Assembly: GCF_000632225.1 (NCBI RefSeq)
Contig: NZ_JFYV01000012.1
Location: forward strand, 267,095 to 331,094
DNA: 64,000 bases
From: Sphingomonas sp. RIT328
GTDB lineage: Bacteria; Pseudomonadota; Alphaproteobacteria; Sphingomonadales; Sphingomonadaceae
Reading direction: 5' to 3'
Shown: piece after piece, positions 29,731 through 38,874 of the stretch
How the letters are laid out: the number at the start of each line of letters is the position of its first letter
Position numbering within the stretch: position 1 is the first letter of the stretch
The notes under the pieces: generated by a model
What the model was told of the DNA's origin: nothing
Databases searched by the model: none
What the model saw: only the letters and a program-made list of their open reading frames with translations
Position numbers and translations under genes: made by a program

Positions 29731-29841
29731 GGTCTCCGGCGCCGTCCCGCCGCGGGCCATCGCCGATCGCCCGGTCGTTGCGGGCAGGGAACAATATGTT
29801 GCTGACCGGATTACCTTCCTCAGTTCAAAGGGAGAGTGATC

Positions 29842-30174
29842 ATGGTTGAATACACCACCGACCGGAATGGCGATCGTGTCATCGTCGAGCGTCGCGGCGG
29901 CGCGGGCCGCGTGCTGGCGATCATCGCCGTGATCGCGATCATCATCGTCGCCTTGCTGTTCCTGACCGGCTTCTGGAGCGCGGACGTGACCAAGAAGGGC
30001 TCGCTGCCGTCGGTCGACGTCAGCGCCAAGGGCGGTTCGCTGCCGAAGGTCGACCTCGATTCGAAGAAGGTCGTCGTCGGCACCAAGGAGACCACGGTCG
30101 AGGTTCCCAAGGTCGAAACCAAGAAGGAAACGATCTCGGTGCCTGCGGTCGGCGTCAAGGACGGCGACAAGTAA
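29842..30174 (+). CDS. Small single-pass membrane protein
   Basis: 110 residues. A short N-terminal part with arginines (DRVIVERRGGAGR) precedes one membrane helix (VLAIIAVIAIIIVALLFLTG, residues about 25-44) and a lysine/valine-rich tail with repeating SLPSVDV / SLPKVDL segments and KVVVGTKETTVEVPKVE. The tail probably lies in the periplasm. The ATG at 29842 has GGGAGAG at good spacing; a GTG six bases earlier is less likely. A terminator follows. No known family. Confidence 0.7.
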   Translation: MVEYTTDRNGDRVIVERRGGAGRVLAIIAVIAIIIVALLFLTGFWSADVTKKGSLPSVDVSAKGGSLPKVDLDSKKVVVGTKETTVEVPKVETKKETISVPAVGVKDGDK

Positions 30175-30196
30175 GCTTCGCCAGATCGGCGTTTCG

Positions 30197-30229
30197 ACGG
30201 GCGTCCCTCGCGAGAGGGGCGCCCGTTTT
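30197..30229 (+). terminator. Rho-independent terminator after the small membrane protein
   Basis: ACGGGCGTCCCTC, loop GCGA, GAGGGGCGCCCGT form a 13-pair stem with a G-T pair, followed by TTT. Confidence 0.9.
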
Positions 30230-30261
30230 GCGTTGGGGGCGACGATCCTTCCCCCCCTCCG

Positions 30262-30355
30262 GACCACCCCGGCGCAGGCCGGGGTCCAGTTCGGTGACGC
30301 TGTGCGAGCAATAGCGGCCTAAACCCAACTGGGCCCCGGCCTCCGCCGGGTGGCC
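30262..30355. repeat. REPIN-like paired inverted repeat, type B
   Basis: Left arm GACCACCCCGGCGCAGGCCG with GGGTCCAGTT, right arm CCCAACTGGGCCCCGGCCTC with CGCCGGGTGG, inverted across about 30 bases. It sits between a terminator and the Pho-box-like array. Confidence 0.8.
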
Positions 30356-30449
30356 GGCGGCATGATTCCTTCGATGCAGCGCGGATTGAAGCGGCGGGCA
30401 GGGCCTGGATGCCGCCCTCCGCCGCCGTCGTAACAAAAGCATCACATCA

Positions 30450-30489
30450 CCGTCATCATTCTGTCTCCCGAATCTCATTCAGGAGTCAT
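30450..30489 (+). promoter_or_regulatory. Tandem PhoB-box-like array
   Basis: Four heptamers resembling the PhoB half-site CTGTCAT follow at an exact 11-base period: CCGTCAT (30450), CTGTCTC (30461), ATCTCAT (30472) and GAGTCAT (30483), matching 6, 5, 5 and 5 of 7 positions. Seven-base half-sites with four-base spacers are the classical Pho-box layout. The array lies 87-126 bases before the lipoprotein start and suggests phosphate-starvation control of the lipoprotein and perhaps the receptor. Confidence 0.55.
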
Positions 30490-30575
30490 TTACCGCTCGT
30501 ACCGCGGCTCTCAGGGACCGGCCGCAGGGGGAGCCTCGGCCGGCCGACACGATATACGACCGGGAGCTTTCGATC

Positions 30576-32210
30576 ATGGCGAGCCACATGCGCATCGGTA
30601 CCATCCTCATGGCGTCGAGCGCCTGCCTCGCGCTGGCCGGCTGCGGCGGCGCGGACAGCGTCGCCTCGCCGGGCGCGGGCAGCGTGACGATCGTCTCGCC
30701 GACGCCGACCCCGGCGGCGACCCCGACCCCGTCGGCGACGCCGAGCGCGATCACCGCCGCGCAATTCGCTGCGGTCACCACGGTCAACGGCATCTCGGTC
30801 ACCGCCGACGAGCAGCTCGCGATCGTCAACGCCGGGTCGAACAACAACGTCAACGGCGTCGGCTCGGTGCTGAACGGCGTCTATCCGACCTCGGCGACGT
30901 CGCTGACAACCGCGATCGATCCGTCGACGATCAACAGCTTCTTCACCAGCACCAATTATGTCGGCGCGCTGAGCGGGCCGACCGATACCAGCTTCCAGGG
31001 CTGGACCTGCAATTCGACCGCCGCCGAATTCGGCGGCAGCGGCGCGCGCTGCACCGCGGTGCCGGCGATCGGCACGCTGGCGAGCGGCGCCGCCTGCCCG
31101 AGCGGCACCACCGCCGCGACCGGCGGCAGCGGCAGCGCGACCGCGGCGACGATCGGCGGCTTCAAGATCTGCGACCTCCCGCAGGCGATCACTTCCAGCC
31201 TGACGCTGCCGCGCATCGCCGGCATCGCCTATCGCTTCACCGGCCAGACCGAGGTCGGCACCGATCTCGGCGCGACCGGCGGCAGCGGCGTGACGCTGAC
31301 GATCGAGCCCGGCGTCACCGTCTTCGCCAATGCCAATGAGTCGACCAACGACCTGCTGCTGGTCAACCGCGGCTCGAAGCTCAATGCGATCGGCACGCGC
31401 GATGCGCCGATCATCTTCACCTCGCAGCAGAACGTCAGCTCGGCGACCGGCGAATCGGAAACCAGCCAGGGCCATTGGGGCGGCATCATCCTGCTCGGCC
31501 GTGCGCCGACCGCGGTGTGCGCGACCGGCAGCGGCGGCAGCAACCCGACGCCGTGCCAGCTCGCGATCGAGGGCGTCACCGGCCGCTTCTACGGCGGCAC
31601 TAACACCGCCGACTCGAGCGGCCAGATGTCCTATGTCCAGATCCGCTATTCGGGCATCGCGATCAGCGACGGCAACGAATTGCAGGGCCTGACGCTCGGC
31701 GCGACCGGTTCGGGCACCGTACTCGACCATATCCAGAGCCACAATTCGGCAGACGACGGCATCGAGATATTCGGCGGCACCAGCAACCTGAAGTATATCG
31801 CGATCACCGGCGCGGATGACGACGGCTTCGACATCGACAACGGCTATCGCGGCTTCATCCAGTTCATGATCGCCGCGCAGCGGACCAGCGGCGCGACCGT
31901 CGACAGCTTCTCGACCGAGATCGACTCGAACAACGCCGAGGACCTGCTGCCGCGGACCTTCGCGACCTATGCCAACTTCACCTTCGTCCAGACCGCGCTG
32001 GCCCCCGCCGCGATCCGTCAGCGCGGCGGCAGCGACATGCGCTTCGTCAACGGCGTGGTGAAGACGGTGAGCAACGTCGCCTGCGTCAACATCATCGCCG
32101 GCGAGCAGACCAGCGGCGGCCGGACCACGGTGCGCCCGGCGGATACGACGCTGCAGGACTTCGGCCCGCCGTCGTTCAACTCGGTCTATTTCGCCTGCCA
32201 GGGCCGCTGA
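30576..32210 (+). CDS. Lipoprotein with predicted right-handed beta-helix, partner of TonB receptor
   Basis: 544 residues. Lipobox LAGC near residue 22, then a low-complexity linker (TPTPAATPTPSATPSA). The body is glycine/serine/threonine-rich with repeating short strands, for example VTLTIEPGVTVFANANESTN, SYVQIRYSGIAISDGNELQG, HIQSHNSADDGIEIFGGTSN and KYIAITGADDDGFDIDNGYR, the pattern of a parallel beta-helix. Several cysteines could form disulphides. GGGAG nine bases before the ATG supports the start. It is followed after 107 bases by a TonB-dependent receptor gene and preceded by a Pho-box-like array, so it is probably a surface or periplasmic component of a transport system. The ligand is unknown. 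Confidence 0.75.
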   Translation: MASHMRIGTILMASSACLALAGCGGADSVASPGAGSVTIVSPTPTPAATPTPSATPSAITAAQFAAVTTVNGISVTADEQLAIVNAGSNNNVNGVGSVLNGVYPTSATSLTTAIDPSTINSFFTSTNYVGALSGPTDTSFQGWTCNSTAAEFGGSGARCTAVPAIGTLASGAACPSGTTAATGGSGSATAATIGGFKICDLPQAITSSLTLPRIAGIAYRFTGQTEVGTDLGATGGSGVTLTIEPGVTVFANANESTNDLLLVNRGSKLNAIGTRDAPIIFTSQQNVSSATGESETSQGHWGGIILLGRAPTAVCATGSGGSNPTPCQLAIEGVTGRFYGGTNTADSSGQMSYVQIRYSGIAISDGNELQGLTLGATGSGTVLDHIQSHNSADDGIEIFGGTSNLKYIAITGADDDGFDIDNGYRGFIQFMIAAQRTSGATVDSFSTEIDSNNAEDLLPRTFATYANFTFVQTALAPAAIRQRGGSDMRFVNGVVKTVSNVACVNIIAGEQTSGGRTTVRPADTTLQDFGPPSFNSVYFACQGR

Positions 32211-32317
32211 GGCGATGGGGCGCCTGACGGTGCCCCGACCCAGCATCGGTGCCGCAGGTGGCGATCCCGCCACCTGCGGACACCTGTATCCAGACTTCTG
32301 ATCCGGGATTGACGGTC

Positions 32318-35161
32318 ATGCCGCAGCGGCTCGCTTTCGCCACCCTTCTTTCACTTTCCTCGATGCTGGTCGCGCCCGCCGTGCTTGCGCAGACCGCGGG
32401 CGGCACCGCGGCACCGACGCCGCCGCCGGCGCAGACCTCGACCCCCGCCACCTCGCAGCCCGGCGGCGCGAGCGATCCGCAAAGTGCCGAGCCGACCGCC
32501 AACGACCAGCAGGAGGCGCCGGTCGAGGTGTCCGCGCCCGGCATGAACGGCGATGCCGGCGATATCGTCGTCGTCGGCCGCAACATCCCCAACGTCGTCC
32601 GCGCGACGCCGCAGATCGTCTCCGTCCTGTCGAGCGCCGATATCGCGCGCACGGGCGAGGGCGACATCGCCGGGGCGCTGACCCGCGTCACCGGCCTGTC
32701 GGTGGTCGGCGGCGGCTTCGTCTACGTCCGCGGCCTCGGCGACCGCTATTCGTCGTCGCTGCTCAACGGATCGCCGCTGCCGAGCCCCGAGCCGCTGCGC
32801 CGGTCGGTGCCGCTCGACATCTTCCCGACGACGATCGTCGGTTCGGCGCTGGTGCAGAAGACCTATTCGGTCAATTATCCCGGCGAATTCGGCGGCGGCG
32901 TCATCAACCTGACCACCAAGGCCATCCCGGACAAGAACTTCCTCTCGTTCGGCGCGACGATCGCCGCCGACGATGCGACGACCAGCGAGCTCGGCTATAC
33001 CTATGCCGGCGGCGACGCCGACTGGATCGGCTATGACGACGGCACGCGCAAGGTGCCCGCCTTCATCCGCAACGCCCCCGACGGCAGCGGCATCATCCCC
33101 GCCGAACAGGTGGCGCAGCTCTCCAATGCCTCGACGACGCTGCTCCAGCGCAACAACCAGCTGCCGGCCAATTGGTCGGGCGAGATCAGCGGCGGCTCGG
33201 TCTATGACATCGGCGGCTCGCGGCTCGGCGTGATCGCCTCGCTGAGCGCGAGCAACACCTTCCGCACCCGCTTCGCCAACCAGCAGGACAGCGTGTCGGC
33301 GGACGGCACGCTGCGCAACGACTTCACCACGCTGATCACCGACAATCGCATCGTCGCCAATGCGCTGGTCGGCGTCGGGCTGGAATTCGGCGAGAACACG
33401 ATCCGCTGGACCAACGTCTATATCCACGACACGCTCAAACAGGGCCGCGGCTCGGCGGCGACGCTGTACAACAACGCCAGCGGGCTGCGTTTCCAGCAGA
33501 ACACCAATTGGTTCGAGCGCCAGCTGATCGAGACGCAATTGGTCGGCGAGTTCAAGCTCAGCGACGCGCTGAAGATCGACGCACGCGGCGCCTATGCCAA
33601 TTCGAAGCGCAACGCGCCCTATGAGCGCCAGTTCGACTATCTCTGCTCGGCGACGACCACCACCGGCCTGCCGATCACCAGCGACGGCGAGCAGCAGGCG
33701 AGCGGCTATCAATGCGCCGGCGCATATCAGGTGACGCAGCGCTTCACGCCGTTCGCCTCGATCATCTTCAGCGAGCTGAACGAGAATCTGTGGACCGGCC
33801 AGGCGGACGCCTCGTACAAGATCGATGGCGACCGGCCGATCACATTGTCGACCGGCTATTTCTACCAGGGTACCGACCGCACCTCGTCGCGGTTGCAGTT
33901 CAACTATCAGACCTCGAACGGCGGCGGCACCGCGCCGGGCTATCCGTACAATCTGCTGCGGCCCGACTATCTGCTCAGCCCGGACGTGCTCAACAACGCC
34001 TGTCCGCTGACCGCCAATACCGCGCCCTGCACGATCCAGTTGCAGTTCAACACCGCGGCGGGCGCCTATCGCTATGACGCGAGCCTCGACGTCCATGCCG
34101 GCTATGTGCAGGCGGAGGGCGAGGCGTTCGACGGGCTGCGCGCGGTGGTCGGTGTGCGCTACGAGCGCGGCGACGAGCGCGTGACGCCATTCGGGGTGAC
34201 CACCGGGCTGGCCCGGCTCAAGAACGATTATTTCCTGCCGGCGTCGACGCTGACCTGGAATTTCGCCGCCGACATGCAGCTGCGCGCCAGCGCCGCCAAG
34301 ACGATCTCGCGCCCGCAGTTCCGCGAGCTCGCGCCGCAGCAGTTCCGCGACCCCGATTCGGACCGGCTGTTCTTCGGCAACCCGCTGCTCCGCGATTCGA
34401 AGCTCTACAATCTCGAAGCGCGCTACGAATGGTTCTTCAAGCGCGACCAGCGCTTCACGCTCGCGGGCTTCTACAAGCGGATCGACAATCCGATCGAGCA
34501 GGTCGGCTTCTACACCGGCGCCGACGACCGGCTGCAGACCGGCTTCACCTATCTGCCGAAGGCGACGCTATACGGCGGCGAGGTCGAGGTGCAGAAATAT
34601 TTCCCGCTCGCCAATGTCTTCGGCGGCGACTTCTTTGCGACGCGGCGGGCGCTGCTGATCGCCAATTACACCTATACCAAGTCGCGGATCACCGCGAACG
34701 GCGAATGCGCCCCCTCGGTCGCCTCGTCGACGCAGGCGGTCGGCGGCTGCCCGGTCGGCTTCGCGCCGGCCTCGTCGCTGTTCCGCGATGGCGCGCCGCT
34801 GACCGGCCAGTCGGATCATCTCGTCAACCTGCAACTCGGCATCGAGGACAGCGCGGCGCTGTCGCAGATCACGCTGTTGTTCAACTATGCGAGCAAGCGC
34901 GTCACCAATCGCGGGCCGTCGCTGCTCAGCGGTACCGGCTTCCAGCCCGACATCGTCGAATATCCCGGCATCCGGCTCGACCTCGTCGCGCGCCAGGGAT
35001 TCGAGCTGATCGGTGGCAAGTTCGAGATCAAGGCGGAGGCGCGCAACCTGACGCGAACCCGCTATCGCGAGAGCCAGACGTTCAGCAACGGCAACGAGGT
35101 CTATATCAACCGCTATAACCTCGGGCGGGTGTTCAGCCTCGGGGTGAGCACGACGTTCTGA
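32318..35161 (+). CDS. TonB-dependent outer-membrane receptor
   Basis: 947 residues. Signal peptide (MPQRLAFATLLSLSSMLVAP), proline-rich spacer, TonB-box-like DIVVVGRN near residue 84, plug domain (VSVLSSADIARTGEGDIAGA through GEFGGGVINLTTKAI), then a 22-strand barrel ending in aromatic FSLGVSTTF. Active uptake across the outer membrane using TonB energy; substrate not determinable. Start 32318 is the one that gives a signal peptide; the ATG-like codon at 32249 would add a non-signal leader. It is paired with the upstream lipoprotein gene, and a Pho-box-like array lies before that. Confidence 0.93.
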   Translation: MPQRLAFATLLSLSSMLVAPAVLAQTAGGTAAPTPPPAQTSTPATSQPGGASDPQSAEPTANDQQEAPVEVSAPGMNGDAGDIVVVGRNIPNVVRATPQIVSVLSSADIARTGEGDIAGALTRVTGLSVVGGGFVYVRGLGDRYSSSLLNGSPLPSPEPLRRSVPLDIFPTTIVGSALVQKTYSVNYPGEFGGGVINLTTKAIPDKNFLSFGATIAADDATTSELGYTYAGGDADWIGYDDGTRKVPAFIRNAPDGSGIIPAEQVAQLSNASTTLLQRNNQLPANWSGEISGGSVYDIGGSRLGVIASLSASNTFRTRFANQQDSVSADGTLRNDFTTLITDNRIVANALVGVGLEFGENTIRWTNVYIHDTLKQGRGSAATLYNNASGLRFQQNTNWFERQLIETQLVGEFKLSDALKIDARGAYANSKRNAPYERQFDYLCSATTTTGLPITSDGEQQASGYQCAGAYQVTQRFTPFASIIFSELNENLWTGQADASYKIDGDRPITLSTGYFYQGTDRTSSRLQFNYQTSNGGGTAPGYPYNLLRPDYLLSPDVLNNACPLTANTAPCTIQLQFNTAAGAYRYDASLDVHAGYVQAEGEAFDGLRAVVGVRYERGDERVTPFGVTTGLARLKNDYFLPASTLTWNFAADMQLRASAAKTISRPQFRELAPQQFRDPDSDRLFFGNPLLRDSKLYNLEARYEWFFKRDQRFTLAGFYKRIDNPIEQVGFYTGADDRLQTGFTYLPKATLYGGEVEVQKYFPLANVFGGDFFATRRALLIANYTYTKSRITANGECAPSVASSTQAVGGCPVGFAPASSLFRDGAPLTGQSDHLVNLQLGIEDSAALSQITLLFNYASKRVTNRGPSLLSGTGFQPDIVEYPGIRLDLVARQGFELIGGKFEIKAEARNLTRTRYRESQTFSNGNEVYINRYNLGRVFSLGVSTTF

Positions 35162-35236
35162 TGGGGGCAGGGCGGGGGCGGCGTCTGGCCGGCACCCGCC
35201 CGGCGTCCGGAGCTATCCCCGGTCGGACAGCTTGTC

Positions 35237-36304
35237 CTACGATCGATAGCCGGACCGGTGGGACATCATATTATAGGCCGCCACCCAGCCAATCGGCCCA
35301 ATGGCGATGAGGACCAGGCACAGGAACAGGAAAGCGGCGCCACCGATCGTCCACACCAGATACTGCCAGATGCGGGCAAGGATCGCCTGCGTGCCGGGCT
35401 GGCGTCGGTCGTACCAGGCGGCAGGCGACAGGCTCAGCAGCCACCGGCCGGCGCGGCGATACCAGCGGGCGTCGCGGCGGGTGAGATAGGCGTCCCACGC
35501 CGTCACGGCGGCCGGTGACACATCGTGGAGCGCGGTCGGGTGATGGCGCCGGATGACCCCCAGCAGCGCCGCGACCATCGCGGCCGGGCCGCTCCGAGGC
35601 GGCAGGCTCGGATCCCGCAGCAGCGCGAGCGCATAGACTTCGTCAAAGCGTTCGTCCGCACGGCCGTCGCGCTCGAGCGACTGGACCCAGCCGATGTCCC
35701 AATAGCGTTTCATCACCTCGCGGATGCGCGGCGGGCAATCCCAGCGCTCGGCCGTGGCGACCCAGTCGAAATGGTCGGCGGCGAGGATCAGCAGGGCGTC
35801 CGATCGCGGCATGCCGTCGATCGCGATGTCTATCGCCCAGCGTTCGATCTCGGCGGCATGAGCGATCGAGAGCATCGCGGGGTCGTGCAGGATCTGCGTC
35901 GTTCGTGCGATCAGTTCGTCGCGTATGTCTGCCGCGGGCGTATCGCTCCAGATGAGCCGTTCGATGGCATCGACGTCCGCCATCCAGGTCGGCGCTGCGG
36001 CGACGAGCGGCGCCGGGGCCCAGGCAGGCTCCGGAATGCGATCCGGCACCTCCGTGGCGATGGCGGGCCCGTCGGGTGCGATCTCGGCGTCGGTGTCCGA
36101 CGCATCGAACGGCGCCGCCTCATCATCGTCCGGCCATGCTCTGGCGAAGGCGCGCGCCTGTTCGAAGGCGTGGCGGAGGGCGATGAAGCGCGCCGGCTCC
36201 GCCTCGGGATCGATCCGCTTCAGCTGCACGGCATAGGCGCGACGGATGCTCGCCTCGTCGCGCGTGGCGGCGATCTGCAGGCGATCCCAGATCGCGTCGT
36301 TCAT
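35237..36304 (-). CDS. J-domain-like membrane protein, partner of HscC-type Hsp70
   Basis: 355 residues. The N-terminus (IWDRLQIAATRDEASIRRAY, RFIALRHAFEQARAFAR) resembles a degenerate J domain in which the HPD tripeptide is replaced by a segment with RIDPEAEP. A long middle region follows, and a single membrane helix near the C-terminus (AFLFLCLVLIAIGPIGWVAA). This layout matches the DjlB/DjlC co-chaperones of E. coli HscC. Its start overlaps the stop of the Hsp70 gene by four bases. It should recruit the Hsp70 to the inner membrane; the substrates are unknown. Confidence 0.75.
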   Translation of the reverse strand: MNDAIWDRLQIAATRDEASIRRAYAVQLKRIDPEAEPARFIALRHAFEQARAFARAWPDDDEAAPFDASDTDAEIAPDGPAIATEVPDRIPEPAWAPAPLVAAAPTWMADVDAIERLIWSDTPAADIRDELIARTTQILHDPAMLSIAHAAEIERWAIDIAIDGMPRSDALLILAADHFDWVATAERWDCPPRIREVMKRYWDIGWVQSLERDGRADERFDEVYALALLRDPSLPPRSGPAAMVAALLGVIRRHHPTALHDVSPAAVTAWDAYLTRRDARWYRRAGRWLLSLSPAAWYDRRQPGTQAILARIWQYLVWTIGGAAFLFLCLVLIAIGPIGWVAAYNMMSHRSGYRS

Positions 36305-38004
36305 AGGAAGCGCTCGCCTTCCATGGCGTCGAGCATCGCCTCAAGCTCCCGGCGCAGATCGGCGATCGCATGTGGCTCCTGCCGGTCGAGCACGGCCTGG
36401 AAGGCCATGACCATCTGTCCGATCCGCTCGCGCTGGTCGCCGAGGAACGATTCGTAGCAGCGTTCGGCGCGGGCCATGGCCGCCGCATTGGGCGCCGCCT
36501 CGCGGGGATGGATCTTGAGCGCCGCCAGTGCGCTCCGCCGCGCATCGAGCGTGTCGGCGTCGCCATCCCCTTCGCTCACCACCCGTTGGAACGTCTGCTG
36601 GGTGATCGGGATCGTGACATCGACCTCAAGCAGGCCGCTTGCATCATAGGAGAAGCGGACGTCCGCCCGCACCTCGCCGGCGGGCCGGGGTGGGACGACG
36701 ACCTCCACGGTATCGAGCAGGACGTTGTCCGATGCCCGTCGCGCCTCACCCTGATAGATCTGGAACTGGATCTTCGTTTGCCGGTCGACGATCGTCTGGA
36801 ACCCGTGCGACCGGCTGAGCGGCACGACGCTGTTGCGCTCGATGATCGGCACGAAGACGTCATGGTGGAGGTTGCCGAAGGTATCGTGGTCGGCGGCGGC
36901 GACACCCAGCGTGAAGGGGCAAACGTCGGTCAGCCGCACCTCCTCCAAGGCGGCATCGCGTGCTTTCAGCCCGGCCTGTACCGCCGCCCCCAGCGCGACG
37001 GCATGATCGGGGTGGAGCGACGCATTGGGAAAGCGGCCGAACAGGCGCGTCACCGCGCGGCGGACGATCGGCATGCGGGTCGCGCCGCCGACCAGGACGA
37101 TGTCCGACAGGCTGTCGCTGCGCAGGCCGCCGTCGCGGAGCGAGCGCAGCACCGGATCGCGCAGGCGGTGCAGCAGCGGCTCGGCCGCCGCCTCGAAGGC
37201 GTGCGCGGTGAGGGTGGCGACATGCTCCTTCCCGTCCCAGACGATCCGGAAGAGCGCCTCCTCGGCTTCGCTGAGCGTGCGGCGACACCGTTCGGCTGCC
37301 GCGCGCCACACCGCCTCGAACCGATCGGCGCGCGCGCCGCCCGCCAAGCCGTCGGCAGGATCGATCGTCTCGCGCGCGAGCCGCATGACGACATCGTTGA
37401 AGTCCTCGCCACCCAGCCGGTTGTCGCCGGCGGAGGCGCGCACCTCGACCACCCCGTCGAACACCTCGACCACCGACACGTCGAAGGTGCCACCGCCCAG
37501 GTCGAAGACGAGGAACGGCTCGCGATCCTGCCGGTCGTGAATGCCATAGGCGAGGGCCGCGGCAGTGGGTTCGTTGATCAGCCGGTCGACCGTGAACCCC
37601 GCGATCTCGCCCGCGCGGCGTGTCGCCTTGCGCTGGCGATCGTTGAAATAGGCCGGAACGGTAATCACCGCATGCGTGACCGCTGCGCCGAGATACGCCT
37701 CGGCATCGCGTTTGAGACTGGCGAGCACCAGCGCCGAAAGATCCTCGGGCAGATAGGTGTGGCGGCCGAGCTGCGTCGTCCTGCCGGTGCCCATCAGGCG
37801 TTTGAAGACGGTCGCGGTCTGCGCGGGGTGCGTCGACTGGCGATCCCGCGCCGGCCGCCCGACCAGCAGCTGCCCATCGTCGGCAAGGCTGACGGCGGAG
37901 GGCGTCAACAGCTCGCCGAGCGCGTTCGGAATGAGCTCGGGCGCTCCGTTCCGGAAGCAGGCGACGGCACTGTTGGTCGTGCCGAGGTCGATGCCGACAA
38001 TCAT
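36301..38004 (-). CDS. hscC: HscC-like Hsp70-family chaperone
   Basis: 567 residues, shorter than DnaK (about 640). The ATPase domain shows phosphate-1 motif MIVGIDLGTTNSAVACF at the start, VITVPAYFNDRQRKATRRAG near residue 112, phosphate-2 LVFDLGGGTFDVSVVEV near 165 and adenosine motif IVLVGGATRMPIVRRAV near 302. The substrate domain runs from about 355 (TDVCPFTLGVAA) to 470; the helical lid is short. It lacks the acidic DnaK C-terminus. It overlaps a J-like membrane protein gene, the arrangement expected of HscC systems rather than DnaK-DnaJ. No heat-shock promoter was recognised. Confidence 0.85.
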   Translation of the reverse strand: MIVGIDLGTTNSAVACFRNGAPELIPNALGELLTPSAVSLADDGQLLVGRPARDRQSTHPAQTATVFKRLMGTGRTTQLGRHTYLPEDLSALVLASLKRDAEAYLGAAVTHAVITVPAYFNDRQRKATRRAGEIAGFTVDRLINEPTAAALAYGIHDRQDREPFLVFDLGGGTFDVSVVEVFDGVVEVRASAGDNRLGGEDFNDVVMRLARETIDPADGLAGGARADRFEAVWRAAAERCRRTLSEAEEALFRIVWDGKEHVATLTAHAFEAAAEPLLHRLRDPVLRSLRDGGLRSDSLSDIVLVGGATRMPIVRRAVTRLFGRFPNASLHPDHAVALGAAVQAGLKARDAALEEVRLTDVCPFTLGVAAADHDTFGNLHHDVFVPIIERNSVVPLSRSHGFQTIVDRQTKIQFQIYQGEARRASDNVLLDTVEVVVPPRPAGEVRADVRFSYDASGLLEVDVTIPITQQTFQRVVSEGDGDADTLDARRSALAALKIHPREAAPNAAAMARAERCYESFLGDQRERIGQMVMAFQAVLDRQEPHAIADLRRELEAMLDAMEGERFL

Positions 38005-38126
38005 GAAAGGACCGCGCAGATGAGGATGAGACCATCTGTCTTTTAGGATGCGATCAGGCGATCCGCGTCGCGGCCCTTCGGTTTGGGGCGTGCCGGTCGG
38101 AAGTACCTGCGGTCACGCCGCCCGCG

Positions 38127-38783
38127 TCACGCCCACTCCCGCTCGCGATACCATTTGGTGATGACGTATTTGACGCCGGTGCGCACCTTCATCCCCTGGT
38201 GGAGGGTTGCGGGGTTGAGCGAGCCGTCGGGACGGCGGTTGTTCCAGGCGACGAGCTTGCCGGTTTCCGGCTGGATGATCTTGTCGACCGCCTTGAAGCG
38301 GGTGGCGCCGCCCGCCTCGGGCTGGTTGAGATAGACCATTACCGTCCAGGTGCGGTTGCCCGCCACCGAGCAATATTGCGCGAAGTCGGCGCCCTGCGGG
38401 TCGAAATAGTCGGTGTGGCCCTTGAATTCCTGGCCGACCGCGTAGCGCTGGCCCTGCAACGGCTCGCCATAAGCGGGGTCGAGACCGGTGAAGGCGGCGA
38501 GGCGCGCCTCGACCGCCTGCACCACCGGATCGGTGGCGGAGAGGTCGCCCGTCTCGCTGGTGCGGAAGCTGGCGTCGCCGTTCGCATCGGCGATCGTCGA
38601 CGGACGACGCACCGCGTCGATCCGCTCGATCAGCGCCTCGCACAGCAGGGCGCCGATGAAGTCGCGCGCGATGAACAGGTCGAGCTTGGGGCTCGGCACC
38701 TTCTGCAGGCCGGGCTGGGCGAGCAGCCGCGCGACGATCGGCTCTGCGGCGAGGCCGTTGCCGAGGGAGGGGAGGGTCGTCAT
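38127..38783 (-). CDS. 2-oxoglutarate/Fe(II)-dependent oxygenase (prolyl-4-hydroxylase type)
   Basis: 218 residues. The iron ligands are visible: HTDYFDP near residue 127 (HxD), the distal histidine in ATLHQGMKVRTGVKYVITKW near residue 196, and a basic residue of the same segment for 2-oxoglutarate. RFRTSE-like FRTSETGDL near 75 and YLNQPEAGGATRF near 152 match the P4Hc domain. The start at 38783 has AGAAGGG about seven bases upstream. The substrate is unknown; members hydroxylate proline in proteins such as EF-Tu. It diverges from ribF. Confidence 0.85.
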   Translation of the reverse strand: MTTLPSLGNGLAAEPIVARLLAQPGLQKVPSPKLDLFIARDFIGALLCEALIERIDAVRRPSTIADANGDASFRTSETGDLSATDPVVQAVEARLAAFTGLDPAYGEPLQGQRYAVGQEFKGHTDYFDPQGADFAQYCSVAGNRTWTVMVYLNQPEAGGATRFKAVDKIIQPETGKLVAWNNRRPDGSLNPATLHQGMKVRTGVKYVITKWYREREWA

Positions 38784-38874
38784 GCCCGCCCTTCTACCCG
38801 CGCCGGGGAGGTGGCGGAAAGAGGGCGTTTGCACCCTGTTGCCCGATCGCCGCGCGCGGCCTAAGGCGCGGGCG

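Noticed and set aside
29788..29815. GGAAC before the 110-residue membrane protein as a stress promoter
   Set aside because: No CGTT at 16-18 bases; the match stops at the -35 box.
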